NCBI GenBank assembly: GCA_943913335.1
Contig: CALTXS010000056.1
Coordinates: forward strand, 1 to 6,663
Reading direction: 5' to 3'
Length of the DNA: 6,663 bases
From: an uncultured Lysobacter sp.
GTDB taxonomy: Bacteria > Pseudomonadota > Gammaproteobacteria > Xanthomonadales > Xanthomonadaceae
Shown: in pieces, positions 1 through 5,853 of the stretch
How positions within the stretch are numbered: position 1 is the stretch's first letter
Layout: the number at the start of each line of letters is the position of its first letter
The notes under the pieces: generated by a model
Database searches by the model: none
Seen by the model: only the letters and a program-made list of their open reading frames with translations
What the model was told of the DNA's origin: nothing
Translations under genes and position numbers: made by a program

Positions 1-175
1 GAAAAAGCTCGAAGAGTTCGTCAACAAGAAAGCTTTGAATCTGGCCAATGACGCTGCCGGCGAACTGGTGTATCTGGCCCCGACTCGCGTTAATCTGAAC
101 CTGACCCAGGAACGGCATCCGGAAGTGCAATTCCTGGCGACGCGCGAACACGCGCACTCAGTCGATCTCGGCTAA
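1..175 (+). CDS. 3' end of an unidentified protein (partial)
   Basis: An open frame enters from the left edge (first full codon at base 2) and ends at a TAA at 173-175, giving 57 visible residues. The fragment starts [17 protein letters not shown] and ends with [10 protein letters not shown]. It is soluble-looking, with a charged helical start followed by a stretch rich in Leu, Val and Asn. No signal, membrane segment or motif that I recognise is visible, so I give no function. The frame has the codon character of the neighbouring genes and no stop, and the next gene starts only 26 bases later on the same strand with its own ribosome binding site. This supports a genuine coding end, probably co-transcribed with the hemolysin III gene. 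Confidence 0.7.
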   Translation, partial: KKLEEFVNKKALNLANDAAGELVYLAPTRVNLNLTQERHPEVQFLATREHAHSVDLG

Positions 176-201
176 GTTCAAACCTACCGGAGTTATTCCA
201 A

Positions 202-873
202 ATGACTATCCCGCACCACCACAGCCAGTACTCCGCGAGCGAAGAGCTGGCCAATGCGCTGACTCACGGTATCGCTGCCGCTGCAGCGCTGGGTGCGGGT
301 GCGGTGCTGATTACGCTTTCGGCCCTATGGGGCGATGTGTGGCAGCTGAGCGGCGCTATCGTCTATGTGGCGACGCTGTTTGTCATGTACCTGGCCTCGA
401 CGGTGTATCACTCGATCCCGCAACCCAAGCTCAAGGCACGATTTAAGGTACTGGATCACTGCGCGATCTACCTGCTGATCGCCGGTACCTATACGCCGTT
501 TATGCTGGTCGGCCTGCGCGGACCCTGGGGTTGGAGCTTGCTCACCGTCATCTGGTCACTGGCCGCTGCCGGCATCGCCTTTAAGCTGTTTTTTACCGGT
601 CGCTTTAAACTGATTTCGACCCTGATCTACATTGCGATGGGTTGGCTGATTGTCGTCGCCGTCAAACCGATGATGAATTCGCTGTCCGCGTTTACGCTGC
701 AATGGCTGCTGGCCGGCGGTCTGTTCTATACGCTCGGCACCGTGTTCTACATGGCCAAAAAAATCCCCTACTCGCACAGCATCTGGCACGGTTTTGTGAT
801 TGCCGGCAGCGCCTGCCATTTTGTCGCGGTGATGTCGCACGTTGCGGTCCGCCAAGCGGCCTCCGGCGCTTAA
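202..873 (+). CDS. Hemolysin III family (PAQR-type) seven-helix membrane protein
   Basis: The 223-residue protein has about seven hydrophobic segments (roughly 20-42, 48-69, 85-104, 108-129, 137-156, 166-185 and 195-216), the size and topology of the bacterial hemolysin III/YqfA branch of the PAQR superfamily. The family signature is present: an N-terminal EELANALTHG, S66xxxH70 in STVYHS, D85-H86 in LDHCAIYLLIAGTYTPF, and H192xxxH196 in HSIWHGFVIAGSACHF. In the adiponectin-receptor relatives the equivalents of H70, H192 and H196 bind zinc and the Asp/Ser lie beside it, so a membrane-embedded hydrolase-like metal site is plausible. The name hemolysin is historical and cytolysis should not be assumed. 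In other bacteria the family is linked to membrane-lipid or fluidity homeostasis. The ATG at 202 follows a CCGGAG ribosome binding site at 187-192. The gene ends 9 bases before the end of the convergent glycosyltransferase gene, with no obvious terminator between them. Confidence 0.93.
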   Translation: MTIPHHHSQYSASEELANALTHGIAAAAALGAGAVLITLSALWGDVWQLSGAIVYVATLFVMYLASTVYHSIPQPKLKARFKVLDHCAIYLLIAGTYTPFMLVGLRGPWGWSLLTVIWSLAAAGIAFKLFFTGRFKLISTLIYIAMGWLIVVAVKPMMNSLSAFTLQWLLAGGLFYTLGTVFYMAKKIPYSHSIWHGFVIAGSACHFVAVMSHVAVRQAASGA

Positions 874-882
874 AATACGGCT

Positions 883-1869
883 TTAGTGGCCGCTGCGATC
901 GGGCAACTGCTGGTCAACGAGATACAGCGGCCGCTGCTTGGACTCGTTATACATGCGCCCAAGGTATTCGCCGATCACGCCTAGCGCCAGCAACTGCACG
1001 CCACCGATAAAAAGAATCACGGCCATCATCGAAGGCCAGCCGGCCACCGGATCGCCATACAGCGCCGCACGAATCATGACGAAGGCCATGCCCGCAAAGG
1101 CAAACAGCGCCGCGACCACGCCTGTATAGGTTGCTAACCGCAACGGTGCCAGTGAGAAGCTGGTGATGCCATCGAGCGCCAGATTCCACAGCCCGCGGAA
1201 GTTGAACTTGGTCTTGCCGGCATTGCGAGGCGCGCGTGAGTACGGCACGGAAATGCGGTTGTAACCGACCCAGCCGAACAATCCCTTCATGAAGCGGTTG
1301 CGTTCGCGCAATTGACCCAGCGCCTGCACGGCACGCTCGGACAGCAAACGGAAATCACCGGTATCGGCGGGAATCGGCGTGTCAGACAGGTAACCGATCA
1401 CGCGATAGAACCACTTGGCGGTGATGCGCTTGAACCACAGCTCGCCATCGCGATTGGTGCGGGTGCCGTACACATCGTCATAGCCTTGCAGCCAATACGG
1501 CACCAGCGAGCTGATCAAAGCCGGCGGATCCTGGCCATCGGCATCGAGAATGACGACGCCGCCCTGCTCGATCTGATCAAGACCTGCGGTGAGTGCGATT
1601 TCCTTGCCGAAATTACGCGACAGACGCAGCACGGAGACCTGCGGATCCTGCTCGCGGAACGATTGCAGAATGGACCAGGTGGCATCGTGACTGCCGTCAT
1701 CCACATAAAGAACGCGCGTCTCGATGCCGTGCGCGGCATGGACATCATCGAGCGCCGCACGGATCAGCGGATGCAGCAAGGGCAGCGAGCTGGCCTCATT
1801 GTAGGCAGCAACCAGTACGGTCAGGCGCCGATGAGCTGCATCTGCGTGGGTCGTACTGAAGTTACTCAA
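883..1869 (-). CDS. Family 2 glycosyltransferase, membrane-anchored (GtrB/dolichyl-phosphate sugar synthase-like)
   Basis: This 328-residue protein has a cytoplasmic GT-A domain followed by two membrane helices. Visible motifs are VLVAAYNEA (18-26), VDDGS (56-60, nucleotide binding), LSRNFGKE (83-90), the DxD-type metal site in LDADGQDP (108-115) and ADTGDFRLL (168-176). Membrane segments lie at about 242-268 and 279-303, followed by the conserved tail GEYLGRMYNESKQRPLYLV. This order matches the GtrB/YkcC/ArnC-like group, which moves a sugar from a nucleotide donor to undecaprenyl phosphate at the inner face of the inner membrane. The actual sugar cannot be read from sequence. The start is a TTG (reverse complement of 1867-1869) with GGA-rich sequence just upstream; an ATG about 25 bases upstream is out of frame. 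A TATACT (-10-like, 1897-1902 on the minus strand) lies in the 40-base gap after mtgA, so a private weak promoter is possible besides read-through from mtgA. Confidence 0.93.
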   Translation of the reverse strand: MSNFSTTHADAAHRRLTVLVAAYNEASSLPLLHPLIRAALDDVHAAHGIETRVLYVDDGSHDATWSILQSFREQDPQVSVLRLSRNFGKEIALTAGLDQIEQGGVVILDADGQDPPALISSLVPYWLQGYDDVYGTRTNRDGELWFKRITAKWFYRVIGYLSDTPIPADTGDFRLLSERAVQALGQLRERNRFMKGLFGWVGYNRISVPYSRAPRNAGKTKFNFRGLWNLALDGITSFSLAPLRLATYTGVVAALFAFAGMAFVMIRAALYGDPVAGWPSMMAVILFIGGVQLLALGVIGEYLGRMYNESKQRPLYLVDQQLPDRSGH

Positions 1870-1909
1870 ATCCGAATTCCGTAGCGGGTTCCATGCAGTA
1901 TAGCGGGCT

Positions 1910-2644
1910 TCAGTCCAACTGCTTCAAATAGCCGCGACCGCCGATGCGCCCCATCTGCCGCTCAATCCAGCGCGCACGACGGCTGACATAGGGGCCCGGG
2001 TTGGCGGCATTGTAGCGTTTGGGATTGGGCAGCACGGCGGCAAGCCGCGCGGCCTGAGAGCGTGACAACTTGCTCGCGTCAGTACGCCAGAACTTGCGCG
2101 CTGCAGCGTGCGCACCGTAGACGCCATCGCCCATCTCGGCAATATTGGCGTACATCTCGATAATGCGATGCTTGGGCCACAAGGTTTCAATCAGCAGCGT
2201 GTACCAGGCCTCAAGCCCCTTGCGGAAATAACCGCCGCCGCTCCACAGAAACAGATTCTTGGCGACCTGCTGCGAGATCGTGGAACCGCCGCGCACCCGT
2301 TTGCCCTTGGCGTTATTGGCATAGGCCTTTTCGATGGCTACCACATCGAAGCCGTAATGCTCCGCGAACAGCTGGTCCTCGGCGGCAACCAAAGCGACCG
2401 GCACATTCGGCGACATTTTGCTTAGAGGTTTCCAGTCGTAACGCCAACGGTAGTCCTTGTCGCCGCCGATCCACGCATCCACTTGGCGCCACAGCATGAA
2501 GGCCGTCATCGGTGGCGGCACAAAGCGCAGTACCAGAACCTGCAGCACGCTGATCAGCACCAGTACGCCGATGGTCTTGAAGATCAGCGTGGACCAACGG
2601 CGCCGGGAGCGAGTGGCAGATGGAGAGACATTTCGAGGAGTCAT
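1910..2644 (-). CDS. mtgA: Monofunctional biosynthetic peptidoglycan transglycosylase MtgA
   Basis: MtgA polymerises lipid II into glycan strands at the periplasmic face of the inner membrane without a transpeptidase domain. The 244-residue length is typical. A basic N-terminus (RSRRR at 12-16) precedes one membrane anchor at about 20-41. The GT51 motifs follow in order: AAEDQLFAEHYGFD (87-100, with the catalytic glutamate E89), RGGSTISQQVAKNLFL (118-133), RKGLEAWYTLLIE (141-153), then KHRIIEMYANIAEMGDGVYG (158-177), and the closing LSRSQAARLAAVLPNPKRYN (193-212). No penicillin-binding domain follows, which separates it from class A PBPs. The ATG at 2642-2644 has only a weak TGAG upstream. 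The gene diverges from the oxygenase gene with 60 bases between start codons, and the GT2 gene follows 40 bases after its stop. Confidence 0.96.
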   Translation of the reverse strand: MTPRNVSPSATRSRRRWSTLIFKTIGVLVLISVLQVLVLRFVPPPMTAFMLWRQVDAWIGGDKDYRWRYDWKPLSKMSPNVPVALVAAEDQLFAEHYGFDVVAIEKAYANNAKGKRVRGGSTISQQVAKNLFLWSGGGYFRKGLEAWYTLLIETLWPKHRIIEMYANIAEMGDGVYGAHAAARKFWRTDASKLSRSQAARLAAVLPNPKRYNAANPGPYVSRRARWIERQMGRIGGRGYLKQLD

Positions 2645-2704
2645 GGGAACTCAGTTTACGGCAGGACTGACCGAATAATGTGCATCGCAAGGTACACTTC
2701 AACC
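2645..2704. promoter_or_regulatory. Divergent promoter region between mtgA and the oxygenase gene
   Basis: These 60 bases must drive both divergent genes unless promoters lie inside coding sequence. On the minus strand TTGAAG (2697-2702) and CATTAT (2675-2680) are separated by 16 bases, a fair sigma-70 match pointing to mtgA. On the plus strand AATAAT (2674-2679, five of six to TATAAT) is a good -10 candidate without a convincing -35. The two -10 candidates overlap, so the promoters would compete for the same DNA. This is motif reading only; no transcript start is shown. Confidence 0.3.
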
Positions 2705-3931
2705 ATGAATTCGTCAGACTCCATGGATGCGCTGCGTCGCCAGCAGCAACTCGATCAACAGGTCCATCAGCTGTGCCAGATGGCCATGCAGAATGCCGAC
2801 CGCGGCCAGTTGCAGACAGCCCGCGAACTGCTGGACCGTGCCGTGCAAATGGCGCCAGGACATGCCCTGGCTTTGGCCTATCTCGGACGCGTGCTGCATC
2901 GGCAAGGGCAGATCGAGTTGGCTCGAACGGCATTTGATCAGGCCGTCGCTGCGATGCCTTCGGCATGGGGGCCACGCTTTGAAAAGGCACAATTTCTGGA
3001 GTCCGTTGGCGACGTGCGCAACGCGGCGCTGATGTGGCGCACCGGCCTGCAGTTCATGGCGCCGGAACAGCAGGCGGATCCGACACTGCGCGACCTGGTG
3101 CAACGGGCCGAGGCGGCGCAGGCGCAAGATGCGGAAGCGCTGCACGAACATCTGTGGTCACGGACCGACGAGTTGCGCAAAGGCGAATCCGGCAAACACC
3201 TGCGCCGCTATCTGCATTGCCTGGACATTGCCACCGGCCGTCGGCCCTTCGTCACGGCTCAGCCGATTCACTTGCCGTTCCCCGAGTTGCCGGCGATCCA
3301 GTTCTTTGATCGGACGGACTTTGCATGGGCGCGCGATGTCGAAGCACAGACCGACCGCGTTGTGCAGGAGCTGCTAGCCGTATCGGCCGCCGATGCAGAA
3401 GGCTTCGTGCCGTATGTTCAAACCCGCGAGGGTGAATCCTCCGGTCAGTTCGATGCACTCGATCGGGATGACGGTTGGAGTGCGTACTTTTTGTGGAATC
3501 AGGGGGTGCGCGTTGACGCCCACTGCGAGCGTTGCCCAGCCACCGAGGCCGCGGTCGCCATGGCGCCGCAGATTCAGGTCAAAGAACGGGCACCGGCTGT
3601 GTTCTTCTCGGCCCTGCGACCGCATACCGAGATCCCGCCGCACAACGGCGCGACCAACGCGCGCCTGACCGTTCACCTGCCGTTGATTATCCCGCCCGAC
3701 TGCGCTCTGCAGGTCGGCGACGAGGTTCGCACCTGGAAACAAGGCGAATTGCTGATTTTTGACGACACCATTCGGCACAGCGCCTGGAACCGCAGCGACC
3801 AGCGCCGCGTGGTTCTGATCTTCGATATCTGGAATCCGCTGCTGTCAGACCTTGAACAACAGCTAGTTGCCCGCACTATTGAGGGAATGATTGACTACTA
3901 CGGATCTTCTAATGACCTTGGCGAACTCTGA
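2705..3931 (+). CDS. Tetratricopeptide-repeat aspartyl/asparaginyl beta-hydroxylase domain protein
   Basis: This 408-residue cytoplasmic protein has two parts. Residues about 16-120 are helical TPR-like repeats (for example GQLQTARELLDRAVQMAPGH and GQIELARTAFDQAVAAMPSA), a protein-binding scaffold. Residues about 195-385 are an AspH-type Fe(II)/2-oxoglutarate oxygenase domain. Key residues are S302, H313 in IPPHNG, H324 in LTVHLPL, H358 in FDDTIRHSAWN and R368 in RRVVLIFDIW. The spacing agrees with human AspH S668, H679, H690, H725 and R735, where the two outer histidines bind iron without a third carboxylate and Ser, His and Arg hold 2-oxoglutarate. Hydroxylation of an Asp or Asn side chain of an unknown protein is the likely reaction; an LpxO-like lipid role is less likely because of the TPR part. 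The open frame runs 222 bases further upstream, antisense to mtgA. I chose the ATG at 2705, with AAGG 12 bases before it; ATG 2723 is an alternative. The 3' end overlaps hslO. Confidence 0.9.
   Translation: MNSSDSMDALRRQQQLDQQVHQLCQMAMQNADRGQLQTARELLDRAVQMAPGHALALAYLGRVLHRQGQIELARTAFDQAVAAMPSAWGPRFEKAQFLESVGDVRNAALMWRTGLQFMAPEQQADPTLRDLVQRAEAAQAQDAEALHEHLWSRTDELRKGESGKHLRRYLHCLDIATGRRPFVTAQPIHLPFPELPAIQFFDRTDFAWARDVEAQTDRVVQELLAVSAADAEGFVPYVQTREGESSGQFDALDRDDGWSAYFLWNQGVRVDAHCERCPATEAAVAMAPQIQVKERAPAVFFSALRPHTEIPPHNGATNARLTVHLPLIIPPDCALQVGDEVRTWKQGELLIFDDTIRHSAWNRSDQRRVVLIFDIWNPLLSDLEQQLVARTIEGMIDYYGSSNDLGEL
3881..3893 (+). promoter_or_regulatory. Strong ribosome binding site before the TTG start of hslO
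   Basis: GAGGGA (3881-3886) lies inside the last codons of the oxygenase gene, at a usual distance before TTG at 3891-3893. It is the strongest Shine-Dalgarno-like sequence at this junction and is the reason to prefer the TTG start over ATG 3912. The ATG at 3887 is out of the hslO frame. Confidence 0.5.
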
Positions 3932-4811
3932 TCAAGCCACCCGCTTCCTGTTGCCGGAGCTGGGTATTCGCGGCGTGGCCGTGCACCTGGCCGACAGCGC
4001 CGAGCGCATCCGTGACCGTCCCGACTACACCGAGGCCGTATCGCACCTGCTGGGCGAAGCGACTGCCGCCACCGTAATCCTTGGCCACCACATCAAGGTC
4101 GACGGCCGCCTGTCGCTGCAACTCAAGACCGATGGTGACCTGCGCACTCTCTTTACTGAGAGCACGGCGCAAGGCACCGTGCGCGGTATCGCCCAAATTG
4201 CCGAAGGCGCGACCGGCCCCGAAGTGCGCGACCTTACCGCGCTGGGCGGCGACCGCCTGCTGGCCATCACTATTGAGAACAAGGGTGTCGGCAACCGCGA
4301 GATGCAGCAGTACCAGGGCCTGGTGGCCGTGGACCGCCCGACCTTGGCCGAAGCCATCGAACAGTACTTTGTGCAGTCCGAGCAGTTGCCGACGCGATTG
4401 CTGCTGGCCGCCGACAAGGGCCATGCCGCCGGCCTGATGCTGCAGAAGCTGCCCGGTTCCGACGACCGCGACCGGGACGGCTGGGACCGCGCGCTGGCAC
4501 TGTTTGAGACGCTGGGCGAACAGGAACTGCTGGACTTGCCCTCGGCCGAAGTATTGCACCGCCTGTTCCACGACGAGACGCTGCAGATTCTGGAACAGTC
4601 GCCGGTCACCTTTGCCTGCTCGTGCTCGCGCGAACGGGCGCAGGACATGCTGATTTCGCTGGGCCCGGACCCCGAAGGCGACGGCCTGGACCACCCCACC
4701 GACGTCAAATGCGAGTTCTGCGGTGAGGACTATCATTTCACCGCCGAAGAGATGGCCGTCATCCACGCGTCGTCACAAGCTGAACAATCCGGACCCGTCA
4801 CGCTGCAGTAG
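3891..4811 (+). CDS. hslO: Redox-regulated chaperone Hsp33
   Basis: Hsp33 is a cytoplasmic holdase. Oxidation, typically by hypochlorous acid or by peroxide with heat, releases zinc from four cysteines and unfolds the C-terminal switch so that unfolding proteins are bound. The four cysteines are here: C243 and C245 (CSC) and C274 and C277 (CEFC), with a 29-residue step close to the 31 in the E. coli protein. The N-terminal core shows RFLLPELGIRGVAV, LLGEATAATVILGHHIK and the conserved GPEVRDLTALGGDRLLAITIE region. The first start is TTG at 3891, five bases after a strong GAGGGA, giving 306 residues. An in-frame ATG at 3912, with CGGA seven bases upstream, gives 299 residues and aligns better with the E. 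coli N-terminus. Either start lies inside the oxygenase gene (overlap 41 or 20 bases), so translation is probably coupled. Confidence 0.95.
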   Translation: MTTTDLLMTLANSDQATRFLLPELGIRGVAVHLADSAERIRDRPDYTEAVSHLLGEATAATVILGHHIKVDGRLSLQLKTDGDLRTLFTESTAQGTVRGIAQIAEGATGPEVRDLTALGGDRLLAITIENKGVGNREMQQYQGLVAVDRPTLAEAIEQYFVQSEQLPTRLLLAADKGHAAGLMLQKLPGSDDRDRDGWDRALALFETLGEQELLDLPSAEVLHRLFHDETLQILEQSPVTFACSCSRERAQDMLISLGPDPEGDGLDHPTDVKCEFCGEDYHFTAEEMAVIHASSQAEQSGPVTLQ

Positions 4812-4838
4812 CCCTAAAGTCCGATGAACGGGCTGCCG

Positions 4839-4885
4839 AATTGCCTTGCAATTGACATATTGTTCCTGTTAAATGGTTATTAACA
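4839..4885 (+). promoter_or_regulatory. Candidate promoter with two inverted repeats upstream of the exported-protein gene
   Basis: The 138 bases between hslO and the next gene are AT-richer than their surroundings. A perfect TTGACA (-35) lies at 4852-4857. A -10 is less clear: TATTAA at 4878-4883 leaves a 20-base spacer, and closer candidates match only three of six. Two perfect dyads flank and overlap this: AATTGC-CTT-GCAATT (4839-4853), which runs into the -35, and TGTTAA-N7-TTAACA (4867-4885), which covers the -10 area. The second has the shape of a repressor site. The first could instead be a weak hslO terminator stem, but no T-run follows it. Confidence 0.35.
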
Positions 4886-4949
4886 AGTCGTAAACATGGA
4901 GTTGGGATCCGGAACTTTTTTCGGAGACTGACTGTCCAACTGAGTACAC

Positions 4950-5786
4950 ATGTCAAAGCGCCGTATTGCCATCGCCAGTTTTGCAGTTGCCGCGTCCCTC
5001 GCGGCAACGTCGGCGTTTGCGCAATCGTCCAAAAACGCCACCGTTTTGCCCTTGTGGAACGGCAACAGCGGCAAGGTCGAGGCCCTGCTCCTGCTCGAGC
5101 CCACCACCAACGGTGGCCGCTGGCAAATGGGTTCTAACTCGCTGAGCGCTTCGCTCGGTTTGAGCGGTGGCGACACGCTCGGCGTCATTTGTAAAAACAG
5201 TGCTTCGACTTCGGCCATTTCTTCGTTGTCCGGCAACTGTGTACTCGCCGCAGTCGACGGCGATGGCCGTCGCAACGCCACTAGCGCCTTCAGCGGTGTG
5301 AGCCTGACGCGTAACGGCGGCAAGATCGGCGTACTCGCCGGTGGCGGCACGGCATCCCTGCCCAACTGGCTGTCAAACCCCGGCCTGGCGCGCAACAGCC
5401 AACTGAACCAAAACAGCCTGACCGTGTTCGGTGCCAAGAATATCGGACGTGAGGCCACCATCTCCATCGGCGGCACGCTCGCCCGCGCACGTCTGGTCCC
5501 CGCAAACGATGTGCCGGCCCTGGCCGACCGTTGGGACATGCAATCGCTTAGCGTCGGTGCCGGTTACGGCAACTTCAGCGCCTCCATTGTCGGACGTGTA
5601 GTAGAAACGCCAAACCAACCCAAATACCGTAACGTCGGCCTGGGTCTCAACTGGCGCGCCCCCTGGAAGGGCGAATTCTCCATCGGTGCCGAGAGCGTTG
5701 TGACGCGCGGCAAGAATCCTTTCGCAGACAACATCAGCGAAGACGAGGGCGCCGTGCCCTACGTCCGTTACCAACAGGGTCTGTAA
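4950..5786 (+). CDS. Exported protein of unknown function, possible outer-membrane beta-barrel
   Basis: I do not recognise this 278-residue protein. It starts with a clear Sec signal peptide: MSKRR, a hydrophobic core (6-20) and AFA-QS with predicted cleavage after A24. The mature part is rich in Gly, Ser and Asn, has no later membrane helix, and shows many short alternating segments such as NSLSASLGL, ATISIGGTLARARLV, LSVGAGYGNFSASIVGRVV, RNVGLGLNWRAPW and GEFSIGAESVVTRG. These are typical of beta strands turning back and forth, and suggest a small outer-membrane barrel or a periplasmic beta protein. Against a classical porin, the last residue is Leu (VRYQQGL), not Phe, though aromatic residues occur near the end. 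Two cysteines (C81, C97) could form one disulfide around a small loop. Start ATG 4950 has only a weak TGAG five bases upstream. The gene stands alone with its own candidate promoter and terminator. Confidence 0.8.
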   Translation: MSKRRIAIASFAVAASLAATSAFAQSSKNATVLPLWNGNSGKVEALLLLEPTTNGGRWQMGSNSLSASLGLSGGDTLGVICKNSASTSAISSLSGNCVLAAVDGDGRRNATSAFSGVSLTRNGGKIGVLAGGGTASLPNWLSNPGLARNSQLNQNSLTVFGAKNIGREATISIGGTLARARLVPANDVPALADRWDMQSLSVGAGYGNFSASIVGRVVETPNQPKYRNVGLGLNWRAPWKGEFSIGAESVVTRGKNPFADNISEDEGAVPYVRYQQGL

Positions 5787-5826
5787 TTTCGATTCACCGC
5801 AGCCGACTTCCGGCAACTGAGTCAAT

Positions 5827-5849
5827 GGCGCCTTATCGGCGCTTTTTTT
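5827..5849 (+). terminator. Intrinsic terminator of the exported-protein gene
   Basis: GCGCC (5828-5832), a five-base loop TTATC and GGCGC (5838-5842) form a perfect GC stem, extendable by a G-T pair, followed by seven T (5843-5849). It ends transcription from the plus strand 41 bases after the stop codon. Read from the minus strand the stem has no T-run after it, so it is not a good terminator for the convergent methyltransferase gene. Confidence 0.88.
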
Positions 5850-5853
5850 ATGC

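Noticed and set aside
1312..1884. Open frame on the plus strand opposite the glycosyltransferase (190 codons)
   Set aside because: Antisense shadow of a clearly recognised GT2 gene; there is no family motif in its translation.
2483..2704. Upstream extension of the oxygenase frame (74 more residues)
   Set aside because: It lies almost wholly antisense to the well-conserved mtgA coding sequence, and its composition is low-complexity (Gln, Arg, His, Gly). The AspH/TPR protein starts sensibly at ATG 2705.
3909..4766. Long open frame on the minus strand opposite hslO (285 codons)
   Set aside because: It is a shadow of the codon bias of a GC-rich gene. Its translation is rich in Gln, Val, Gly and Arg with no motif, and hslO on the other strand is certain.
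4896..4931. Short open frame of 11 codons (MELGSGTFFGD) upstream of the exported-protein gene
   Set aside because: No ribosome binding site, no run of regulatory codons and no attenuator-like hairpin pair after it; likely chance.
4900..4941. AGTTGG and CCAACT inverted pair enclosing a run of six T, as a possible riboswitch or terminator
   Set aside because: The arms are six bases with a loop of 30 bases, and the inner TCCG/CGGA stem is only four pairs. The T-run does not follow a stable stem. No known riboswitch core is visible.
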